Below are positions 30,814-37,629 of a stretch of 37,629 nt of DNA, in pieces. The stretch's first letter is position 1, and every line of letters starts with the position of its first letter. Source of the DNA: Bacillota bacterium (GTDB lineage: Bacteria; Bacillota; Bacilli; Alicyclobacillales; SLC66); assembly GCA_021805735.1 (NCBI GenBank), contig JAJZEE010000029.1:1-37629 (forward strand). The letters are read 5' to 3'. Under the pieces are notes generated by a model. The model was given only the letters and a program-made list of their open reading frames with translations. It was not told the origin of the DNA and made no database searches. The translations under genes and the position numbers were made by a program.

Positions 30814-32322
30814 CTACAACCCACTTGGACCGATGATGCAGTTTTTCAACGCCCGTTTTCCCTGATATAGGCGCTCGTCCGCGAGCCGGTAGCAGTTGCC
30901 AAAGTCGGAACACTCTTCAGGGGCGGCGACTGCGCCCATGGTCATATGCAAACCAAGGTTTGACAACGGGGAGTGGCGCGCCAGCTTCTCCAGTCTGTCA
31001 ATCAGGCAGCTGTCCCAACGACTGTCGGGAAAGACGAGCACAAACTCATCCCCGCCAAGGCGCGCGAGGAGATCCCCTTCGCGCAAGGATTCAGAGATAT
31101 AGCGAGTCATTTGCTTTAAGGCCGCGTCACCGCGCTGGTGACCATGGGCGTCATTATATGCTTTGAAGTTATCGAGATCGGCTATTACGAAAACGGCGCG
31201 ACTTGTGTTGGGAAACTCAAGCAATCGTTCCATCTGTTTCTCGAGTCCATGTCGGTTCAGGGCTCCCGTCAAAGGATCATGCTCGCTCAGATGGGCTAGG
31301 TGATGCCTTTGCCTCACAACTCGCAATGTCATGCCGAGGGTGTGCAGGATCGCTGGAATCACATGCTCCGCAAAGTCATCGAACGCGTTGCAGTAGAGGT
31401 TGACGGCGGCCAATGGCTCGTCGGCGCCAATCACGTACATAAGACCGCGCCCCCCTTCCGTTTCCCCTTCAACATAAGGAGGCAAGGCGTGCATCCCGAT
31501 CGGTGTCCAGAGTAAGAACTGTTCAGTCGAGAGCAGGTGCTTCGCGCGGTTGTTCAGCCAGTTTGGCATATCTCTGCCCAGTTGGTCCGCGTACGGTTCC
31601 ATGATTCCAAATACATCGTCAACGCGCCATTGACCGTTGCGGTAAACCGTATACGTTCCACCGCTGATGCGTTCAAGGCTTATGAGAATCCGTCGAAATG
31701 CTGGCCATATCGTGCTCGGGTCCGAAGTGAAAACGCTAGCCTCCGCCAGTTCTCTGGCCGCTCGCAACATCCGGTTCTCGTCTTCCAGGGTCGCCAGCAG
31801 CGACTGCCGCACGATCATCGCCGCCACGATCGGCGCGATCATCGTGAGGGCCCGCAGCGCCGACTGTGACATTTCGCCAGTGGACCGATCGGCCAAATAA
31901 ATCACGCCTACCACATTGCCTGCGTGAATGAGCGGAACGGCGATCGCCATCTCGATCTGCAGTTCGTGAATCACGGCCAGCGAGGAGGGACCCAGGTAGT
32001 TGATATTCCAGTCGTCGTTCGTCAGCAACGCAATGCTGATTTTCTCTTTGTAACACTGAGCAACCAGAGAATCGACGGGATCGAGCGAAAACGCGATGTC
32101 GGTTTCCCCGTAAGTTCCGTACCCTTTCACTCCCAGTGAGCGAATCTCGTTCCTGACTGGATTGGCCTGAAAGAGTCCGACAATACGCCACGGCAACAGT
32201 CGCGCCAATACGCTTCCCATGGCGCGCAGCGACTTTGCCTCCTGCAACGCCCGAATCCATTCCATCACCCTGTCATGCCATAGCGCTTCCAAAGCGACAG
32301 TGTCCATTCTGCTGGTGTTCAT
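30814..32322 (-). CDS. Diguanylate cyclase with GAF-like sensor domains
   Basis: The 502-residue protein carries a GAF-like domain at about residues 30-170 (AIAVPLIHAGNVVGVIYLADRS is typical), then a second, poorly defined sensor-like stretch at about 200-320. A full GGDEF domain follows at about 335-495. The catalytic motif LGGDEFV is intact, and the allosteric RxxD (REGD) lies five residues before it, so the enzyme should make c-di-GMP from two GTP and be feedback-inhibited. FKAYNDAHGHQRGD is the expected substrate loop. No membrane helices are present, so it should be cytosolic. ATG at 32322 has GGAAGGGA about ten bases upstream. Its gene neighbours include two other GGDEF proteins. Confidence 0.9.
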   Translation of the reverse strand: MNTSRMDTVALEALWHDRVMEWIRALQEAKSLRAMGSVLARLLPWRIVGLFQANPVRNEIRSLGVKGYGTYGETDIAFSLDPVDSLVAQCYKEKISIALLTNDDWNINYLGPSSLAVIHELQIEMAIAVPLIHAGNVVGVIYLADRSTGEMSQSALRALTMIAPIVAAMIVRQSLLATLEDENRMLRAARELAEASVFTSDPSTIWPAFRRILISLERISGGTYTVYRNGQWRVDDVFGIMEPYADQLGRDMPNWLNNRAKHLLSTEQFLLWTPIGMHALPPYVEGETEGGRGLMYVIGADEPLAAVNLYCNAFDDFAEHVIPAILHTLGMTLRVVRQRHHLAHLSEHDPLTGALNRHGLEKQMERLLEFPNTSRAVFVIADLDNFKAYNDAHGHQRGDAALKQMTRYISESLREGDLLARLGGDEFVLVFPDSRWDSCLIDRLEKLARHSPLSNLGLHMTMGAVAAPEECSDFGNCYRLADERLYQGKRALKNCIIGPSGL

Positions 32323-32595
32323 TTTGCGTTCGATCCCTTCCTGGTGTAACTGGCGCCTTGAAACGTCTGATTATTACCTCTCTTTTGCACATGCGGCTCC
32401 TGTTTGTAAGAGATTCCTCATCCAATCTATCAGATTTCCTCTTTGCTTACTACGGGTGCAGGTTCTTGACAGAGTGCTGAGTACTAAAGCAATAAAGGTT
32501 GCGACTTCCAATTCTCAGAACTTCGGAGTATAATAGTTTCGATTTGGACATGAATCCAAGGATTGGAACAAAATACGGACAAAGAGGTGGATGTC

Positions 32596-33069
32596 ATGCA
32601 ATCCGGGAGAAAATTCATTATTTTTGCGGTGGCGCTGGGTGTGGCGGCGATGCTGCTCACTGCAATTGGCGGCGCCAATGCGACACTGCACGGACTGGTC
32701 TCTATCGTCATCATCATTCTCGATGTGCTGGCCTTGGTCGCGGCGCTGTTCGCTGGCCGCGCCGCCAAACGCAGCGGCGGTCGCCCATTGTGGAAGGGAG
32801 CGCTTGTTGGCGCCCTATATGGCTTCCTGTCAAGTATCGGTATTTTTTTTGTGACCGTCACTGCGGCGCAAATCGATCAACAGTTGCGTAGGGTCGGCAC
32901 GGCTGTCTCTTCCACGGTGGTTGCGCAGGAGGTTGCGATCGGGAATTCACCCATCATGCATATCCTGGAAATCGTGGCGGCGCTTATAGTGTATGGAGTA
33001 TTGGGCCTGATTGTAGGGCTCATTGGCGGAGCCACCACACGGCGGGAGGGAGAGAAGGATGCCGTCTGA
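32596..33069 (+). CDS. Four-helix membrane protein, operon partner of the MacB-like transporter
   Basis: The 157-residue protein has four predicted membrane helices (about residues 7-26, 32-52, 66-91 and 118-145) and a charged C terminus. No family was recognised with confidence; it is of DUF-type small integral membrane protein character. ATG at 32596 is preferred since AAAGAGGTGG ends five bases before it; the frame is open from 32563. A TATAAT at 32529-32534 may be the operon's -10. Its stop overlaps the following ABC gene by 11 bases, so the two are translated together and it may be an accessory subunit. Confidence 0.65.
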   Translation: MQSGRKFIIFAVALGVAAMLLTAIGGANATLHGLVSIVIIILDVLALVAALFAGRAAKRSGGRPLWKGALVGALYGFLSSIGIFFVTVTAAQIDQQLRRVGTAVSSTVVAQEVAIGNSPIMHILEIVAALIVYGVLGLIVGLIGGATTRREGEKDAV

Positions 33070-35089
33070 AGTGTTGAACTCTTCTTCTCGGCCGTCTCTC
33101 GCGTTGCGCGGTGTATGGAAGCACTATCGGCGGGGCGAAGAGGACATTCAGGCGGCGGCCGATATCTCACTCGAACTGCGGGCGGGATCGTTCACCTGCA
33201 TTCTAGGTCCGTCGGGCGGCGGAAAGTCGACGCTTCTGCACCTGATGGGGGGCATGGACCGTCCTGACGAGGGGGAGATTCTCGTCTTTGGCCGGGACAT
33301 CACCCGTCTCAAATCAGATCAACTCTCGGCGTATCGACGAAGCGACGTGGGGTTTGTGTTTCAGTCCTTTCATCTCCTCCCCACCCTCACGGCGGCTGAG
33401 AATGTCGAATTGCCTCTGGCGATCGCCGGGGTGTCGCTTGCAAAACGGAGGGAACGGGCAAAAACTCTGCTCGCGCGCGTGGGTCTGCTTGACCGCTCGG
33501 GCCATCGGCCCCATCAACTGTCGGGCGGTCAGGCTCAGCGCGTCGCGGTCGCGCGCGCACTCGCCGCTGATCCGAAAATCGTGCTGGCCGACGAACCGAC
33601 AGGTAACCTGGACAGCCAAAGCGGTCTTGAAATCATGCAGTTGCTGGGGTCCATCGCGCATGAAGACGGGCGCACTGTCGTGGTGGTCACACACAATGAG
33701 GAATTCATTCCTTTTGCGGATCGAGTCGTCCGCATTCGCGACGGTCGAGTCCATTCGGACGATGTCCGCAAGGCTGCTGCAGACGTTTCGGCGGAACACG
33801 AAGCGGGGGTCGCGCGCAGCGTGCAGTTTGGCACTCTGGCGCGCATGGCGTTGTCCGCCGTCAGGCGGCGCATCGGGCGCGCCATTCTCACGGGGCTTGG
33901 CATTGCGGTCGGGGTGGCGGCGACAGTGTTGCTCATGGGTCTCGGGTCAGGACTGGAGTCAGGCGTCGTAGCCGGACTGACATCATTTGGACCGCTGACG
34001 TCAATTACGGTGTCTCCGCAACGCGTATCTGGTACGACCAGTCCGTTTGCTCCAAATACCGCCGCGGGCCCGACGACGCCGATCACGCCGCGCTCTTTGC
34101 GTGAGTTCGCCGCACTGCCAGGCGCCCGGGGGGCGTACGCGTCCGTCATGTTTTTGGCCACGCTGCGGGTGGGAGGCAGCAGCACCCTATCCTCCATCCT
34201 GAACTTGCCGCCTTCCCGCCTGGCGTCGGTATCAGGTCTGCGACCCACTCTGGAAGCGGGCGCATGGCCAACTGGAAGCGGCATCCTCGTGTCTGCCGCC
34301 GATGCCAAAGCACTGCTCGGCGGGAAGAAACCGAACCCTGACAAACTGATCGGACGCACCATTTCCATTCGTCCGGAAGGTATGTCTGGCGGTGTTTTCG
34401 GCGGCGGCACAGGACTTATCATGCCTCCGCGCAGACTCCCGTTTGTGACGCTGCGCGTGACGGGCATTGTAACTGCCAATGGCGCGAATTATATCCCCTA
34501 CACTCTCGCCACCGCATGGGTGAAGCAGGTTTCCGGCTCAGCGAGCATCACTTACCCTGGCGCGACTGTGATCGGTAAAACGATCACGGATGTGGCGCCG
34601 CTTGCAAAACGCATCGGGAAAATGGGATACGGAACCACAACGGTGGAGCAGATTTTGCAATCCATCACGAGCAGCTTCTCCGCCATCGAAGCGGGTCTCG
34701 GCATTATCGGCGGGATTGCGCTTGTCGTAGCCGGACTGATGATCAGCGTCATCATGAGTATGTCTGTGCTTGAACGGCGTCGCGAAATCGGAATTTTGCG
34801 CGCGGTCGGCGCACGGCGCAAGGACATTGCGCGGCTGTTTTTGACGGAAGTCGGAACCATCGGCATCGGCGGAGGCATTGTGGGACTTGGGTTGGGGGCC
34901 GGGGCTGGTGAAGTGATTAACGCAGTCATAAGCAAAAATGCGAGTTTCCACGGCGGAATCTTTCATCTGCCCCTATGGCTCCTCGTCCTGGGATTGGTGT
35001 TCGGCGCGGCCGTATCGCTGATTGCGGGATGGATTCCAGCAGCGCGCGCGGCACGGCTGAACCCCGTCATAGCGCTGCATTCGGAATGA
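33059..35089 (+). CDS. MacB-like ABC transporter, ATPase and permease fused
   Basis: This 676-residue protein has an N-terminal ATPase domain (residues 1 to about 235: Walker A LGPSGGGKST, Q-loop, signature LSGGQAQRVAVARAL, Walker B IVLADEPTGNLD). A MacB/FtsX-type permease follows: one helix at about 275-300, a large outer domain to about 560, then three helices in the C-terminal FtsX module (SMSVLERRREIGILRAVGARRKDI). This is the layout of Gram-negative MacB, which acts in efflux of peptides and toxins as a mechanotransmitter. In Firmicutes the two parts are usually separate genes. ATG at 33059 has GGGAGGGAG before it; a longer frame to 33023 overlaps the upstream gene further. A strong terminator follows. 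Confidence 0.9.
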   Translation: MPSEVLNSSSRPSLALRGVWKHYRRGEEDIQAAADISLELRAGSFTCILGPSGGGKSTLLHLMGGMDRPDEGEILVFGRDITRLKSDQLSAYRRSDVGFVFQSFHLLPTLTAAENVELPLAIAGVSLAKRRERAKTLLARVGLLDRSGHRPHQLSGGQAQRVAVARALAADPKIVLADEPTGNLDSQSGLEIMQLLGSIAHEDGRTVVVVTHNEEFIPFADRVVRIRDGRVHSDDVRKAAADVSAEHEAGVARSVQFGTLARMALSAVRRRIGRAILTGLGIAVGVAATVLLMGLGSGLESGVVAGLTSFGPLTSITVSPQRVSGTTSPFAPNTAAGPTTPITPRSLREFAALPGARGAYASVMFLATLRVGGSSTLSSILNLPPSRLASVSGLRPTLEAGAWPTGSGILVSAADAKALLGGKKPNPDKLIGRTISIRPEGMSGGVFGGGTGLIMPPRRLPFVTLRVTGIVTANGANYIPYTLATAWVKQVSGSASITYPGATVIGKTITDVAPLAKRIGKMGYGTTTVEQILQSITSSFSAIEAGLGIIGGIALVVAGLMISVIMSMSVLERRREIGILRAVGARRKDIARLFLTEVGTIGIGGGIVGLGLGAGAGEVINAVISKNASFHGGIFHLPLWLLVLGLVFGAAVSLIAGWIPAARAARLNPVIALHSE

Positions 35090-35107
35090 TCGTGGAGTGA
35101 CCAAACG

Positions 35108-35160
35108 GCCGAACGGGAATGTGACTGAATGACGTCATGCTCCCGTTCGGCATTTTTTAT
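35108..35160 (+). terminator. Rho-independent terminator after the MacB-like gene
   Basis: An 11-bp perfect stem (GCCGAACGGGA with TCCCGTTCGGC) closes a 22-base loop and is followed by ATTTTTTATT. Confidence 0.92.
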
Positions 35161-35187
35161 TGACGCATATATACATACATATATAAT
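35160..35187 (+). promoter_or_regulatory. Promoter of the tandem GGDEF genes
   Basis: TTGACG (35160-35165) and TATAAT (35182-35187) are 16 bases apart, in an AT-rich stretch directly after the terminator. The -35 overlaps the terminator's T-run, so the two units are packed very tightly. Confidence 0.75.
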
Positions 35188-35215
35188 AAAACTATATCAT
35201 ACAGATAGGGTGATG

Positions 35216-35848
35216 ATGGTGGATCAACATATTGACGCACTGACCCAATTGGGAGACCGGTTTCGCCTCGAGACATTCCTGGAAGAATGCATGACGGCGG
35301 ATCTCCCCGTTGCACTGGCTTTGCTGGATGTTGACCGCTTTCTCGAGATCAATGAAACGCTGGGCCGGGAGACGGGCGACCGCATGTTGACCATCATTGC
35401 GGAGTTACTTAAGGAGGTCGATGCAGCACACGTTTACCGGGTGTCCGGTGATGAATTTGCGATTGCCGCTTCGGGCGAGACTTTGGAGCATATGTTTTTG
35501 CGTATGGAGAGTCTCCGCAGCACTCTGCAAGCGGTTGGGGTGCGTGAAGCCGCAGGATGGAAGGATGTGCGGCCGCTCACCATCACCATCGGAGTAGCGC
35601 AGTGTCCCCGTGACAACAAGGAAGTACAGGGATTGATCAAAATCGCGACTGCGGCGATGTGGGGCGCGAAAGAACTGGGAGGGAATCGCGTGGGCCTTCC
35701 GCAACCGGAAGAGATGGTCATGAAGTCCAGTTATTACAGTTCTGCTCGACTGAGGCGTTTGAAACTTTTGGCAGAAAAAGAGGGGCGTGCGGAATCGGTG
35801 CTGCTGCGAGAAGCTCTGGACGATTTGTTGAAGAAGTATGATCGCTGA
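35216..35848 (+). CDS. Divergent GGDEF protein with ribbon-helix-helix-like C terminus
   Basis: The 210-residue protein has a GGDEF domain from about 5 to 160. The motif is SGDEF instead of GGDEF (YRVSGDEFAIA), and the allosteric RxxD is missing (KEVD in its place). The substrate loop also differs (FLEINETLGRETGD). SGDEF proteins can be active, so enzyme activity is open. A short tail at about 168-210 (SARLRRLKLLAEKEGRAESVLLREALDDLLKKY) looks like a CopG/Arc-type ribbon-helix-helix DNA-binding domain. Two ATGs (35213, 35216) and a GTG (35219) are possible starts; AGGG at 35207-35210 best suits the second. It overlaps the next cyclase gene by 11 bases. Confidence 0.75.
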   Translation: MVDQHIDALTQLGDRFRLETFLEECMTADLPVALALLDVDRFLEINETLGRETGDRMLTIIAELLKEVDAAHVYRVSGDEFAIAASGETLEHMFLRMESLRSTLQAVGVREAAGWKDVRPLTITIGVAQCPRDNKEVQGLIKIATAAMWGAKELGGNRVGLPQPEEMVMKSSYYSSARLRRLKLLAEKEGRAESVLLREALDDLLKKYDR

Positions 35849-36530
35849 CCGTGTTGGACCGGCTCGCACATACCGCGCGGCGCTTGCCGGGCTGGCCGCT
35901 GGATGTCTGGCGGGAGGCGTTCTGATTACTGTCGCCCGCGCGGCAATGTTATGGCAAGTAGTGGCGATAACGGGTTGCGCCGTCGCGGGGAGCGCAATCA
36001 CTCTGGCATTGTACCGGATGCAACGGTTAAGCGCGCTGGATCCAGGTACATATCTCTATAATCGGCGCATCCTTTTCGAACGACTGAGGCGATATGAACG
36101 TCGACGTCGCGCTGCCCACATGCCATTGGCGATGATTGTGGTGGATGTCGACAATTTCAGGCAGTACAACAACACCTTCGGGCATTTGACAGGCGACCGC
36201 GTACTGCTTGCAGTGGCTGACGCATTGCGTCTGGTTGTGCGTCAGGGAGACACGGTATGTCGCTGGGGTGGAGAGGAATTTGCTGTTATTTTGCCTGGCG
36301 CTTCCTTGCAGGATGCCACGGATATCGCGGAACGGTTGCGGCGGACCGTGGAAGGGTTGCATTTGCAGAATGAAAACTGCGGGGAAATCGGAGTGACCAT
36401 CAGCGCGGGAGTGGCGGCGGCAGTGAACGCGCAGGACATGGAACAGTTGGTTCACCGGGCCGATCTCGCCATGTACGAAGCGAAAATATTGAAAAATCGG
36501 GTGGTTGTGGAGGCGCAGGCTGGACACTGA
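35838..36530 (+). CDS. Membrane-anchored diguanylate cyclase (GGEEF)
   Basis: The 230-residue protein has two N-terminal membrane helices (about residues 12-33 and 40-60) with almost no outer loop, then a GGDEF domain from about 65 to 225. The catalytic motif is GGEEF (CRWGGEEFAVI). The RxxD inhibitory site (RQGD) lies five residues before it, and the metal and substrate residues are present (VDVDNFRQYN, FGHLTGD). It should be an active, feedback-inhibited c-di-GMP synthase at the membrane. Its start overlaps the upstream SGDEF gene by 11 bases, so they are co-translated and may act as a pair. The following 75 bases hold no clear terminator. Confidence 0.9.
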   Translation: MIADRVGPARTYRAALAGLAAGCLAGGVLITVARAAMLWQVVAITGCAVAGSAITLALYRMQRLSALDPGTYLYNRRILFERLRRYERRRRAAHMPLAMIVVDVDNFRQYNNTFGHLTGDRVLLAVADALRLVVRQGDTVCRWGGEEFAVILPGASLQDATDIAERLRRTVEGLHLQNENCGEIGVTISAGVAAAVNAQDMEQLVHRADLAMYEAKILKNRVVVEAQAGH

Positions 36531-36605
36531 AAGTCGCTCACACGAACCAGTCGGAGCGGGCGCCCTCTTTAAACGGTGGTTGGGACCAGCAGCCATACAC
36601 GCGCG

Positions 36606-37629
36606 TCAATTAAGCATCATCGGCCAAAGCACGAGCGACGCCCGGCTTCGCACTGCGCCCGCACTCTCCAGCGCCCGAACGACTAGCGACTCGGTGACTG
36701 GGCAACCATCCCAGGAGTCAATGACGATCTTGCGCAGGCCGTGTTGTCTAACGAGCGACGTCGCCACATCGCGCATCAGAAGACCAATCTCGTTCTCAGC
36801 GACGCCGACTGCCGCAACTCGTTCGCTGATCCAATGCAGACGCTTCCCGCGGTTTTCAATCCACATCAGCCACTCGCCATCACGAATGACAAGATAGTTT
36901 CCAGCTTTGCGGGCAAAGGCGACACGGTTCTGTTTTGGCCAGTTTAGACCGGCTCCATACGGGTTTGCAGGATCGACGGCGGACAGTACAATGGTTCCTG
37001 AACCGTTACCGGTGTCCGGAAAACGCCGAAGGGTGGCCGCAGTCTCTCTGGTGGCGTACTGGATGGACTGGATACCTTCGATGAATAGTCCGCGAGTGAC
37101 CATGCCCCACTCCTCCATACGATGCAAAACGCCTTGCAGCGTGTCCCACGAAAACGGCTGACCATCCGCAGTGTAACGGGAAAGAACGACATGCCTGCGC
37201 AGGAGTTGCTGTACCCACCCGACAACACTCTCTTCCGGGGAGGTCTGAGCTGGAGTCAAGGAACCAAGACTGTACCAACGGCCCACAGCGGATTGCAATT
37301 TGCGGGCGTGCTTACCGTCTCGATTGAGATAGTGGCGCAGAGGAGCAAACTGGTCATTGGCTACACGACCCTCCCAGACCAAATCATACAGTTGTTCAAG
37401 TGTGTGTGAAGGCAGGGCGTCCAGGTCTCCCGCGAGAGTGGCCAAAAAAGTCGCGCCACGCCGTTCCAAAATTCCTAGCAGAGAACTGTGAACTGTAGGT
37501 CGGGAACGTGTTTGTGACAGGTAGGGAGTATACAGTTCCTTGCTGCGCGCAAGAAAAAACGCGACTTTCTGTTCACTCGGCGCTGATGATTCACTCAGTG
37601 TGCCTTTTCCCACCCAAACGCCGTCGACG
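36606..37629 (-). CDS. C-terminal part of an Lhr-type DEAD/H helicase (partial)
   Basis: This frame is open to the right edge, so the gene's 5' part lies outside the window; about 341 residues are present. The stretch LFIEGIQSIQYATRETAATLRRF, then SAVDPANPYGAGLNWP, and GNYLVIRDGEWLMWIENRGKRLHWI is characteristic of the C-terminal region of large Lhr-family helicases (DEAD/H-associated domain). These act on DNA:RNA or DNA duplexes in repair, and full proteins exceed 1,000 residues. A GTG at 37613 is not the true start because the frame and homology continue upstream. The helicase core motifs themselves cannot be seen here. The gene ends convergently with the GGEEF cyclase. Confidence 0.8.
   Translation of the reverse strand, partial: VDGVWVGKGTLSESSAPSEQKVAFFLARSKELYTPYLSQTRSRPTVHSSLLGILERRGATFLATLAGDLDALPSHTLEQLYDLVWEGRVANDQFAPLRHYLNRDGKHARKLQSAVGRWYSLGSLTPAQTSPEESVVGWVQQLLRRHVVLSRYTADGQPFSWDTLQGVLHRMEEWGMVTRGLFIEGIQSIQYATRETAATLRRFPDTGNGSGTIVLSAVDPANPYGAGLNWPKQNRVAFARKAGNYLVIRDGEWLMWIENRGKRLHWISERVAAVGVAENEIGLLMRDVATSLVRQHGLRKIVIDSWDGCPVTESLVVRALESAGAVRSRASLVLWPMMLN

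Noticed and set aside
33535-34479. 314-residue minus-strand frame opposite the MacB-like gene
   Set aside because: Shadow frame; Ser/Pro/Arg-rich product typical of the antisense of GC-rich genes.

Overview
The window looks like chromosome of a Bacillales-type Firmicute with moderately high GC. The strongest clue is the left end: sigW, a zinc-binding anti-sigma gene, cdaA, cdaR, glmM and glmS stand in the order typical of Bacillus relatives, and a glmS ribozyme lies upstream of glmS. An Alicyclobacillaceae-like acidophile is a guess from overall feel only. No rRNA, tRNA, CRISPR array or intact insertion sequence was seen.

Region 1 (1-7624) is housekeeping: an ECF sigma factor with a short soluble anti-sigma factor, then c-di-AMP synthesis (CdaA/CdaR) coupled to UDP-GlcNAc precursor synthesis (GlmM, GlmS). 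It ends in a strong terminator. Region 2 (7625-13097) is accessory: a minus-strand TumE-like toxin with an HTH partner, a 2H phosphoesterase, a decayed AP2-like gene, a lone NTPase with its own promoter, and a PadR regulator coupled to a membrane protein.

Region 3 (13100-21980) is the most interesting part: a seven-gene plus-strand operon. It encodes a ribose-type ABC importer (binding protein, double ATPase, permease), an AldA-like aldehyde dehydrogenase, a regulator that joins a LacI-type DNA-binding head to a DeoR-type sensor domain, a DUF1537 acid-sugar kinase and a PdxA2-like dehydrogenase. I infer a complete route from an imported four-carbon aldose (threose is the best guess) through tetronate and tetronate 4-phosphate to dihydroxyacetone phosphate. 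A palindrome at the operon promoter shares its core with a second site just before the regulator gene.

Region 4 (21981-30700) holds an APH-fold kinase with a possible attenuator leader, a short-chain dehydrogenase, a COG3910-like ATPase, a MerR/TipAS regulator with an ABC-2 exporter, an unknown beta-rich protein, and a TetR regulator with an MBL-fold hydrolase, whose promoter carries a perfect operator. Region 5 (30814-37629) is rich in c-di-GMP genes: a GAF-GGDEF protein on the minus strand, a MacB-like fused ABC transporter with a small membrane partner, a GGDEF protein with a ribbon-helix-helix-like tail overlapping a membrane GGEEF cyclase, and the C-terminal part of an Lhr-type helicase running off the right edge.
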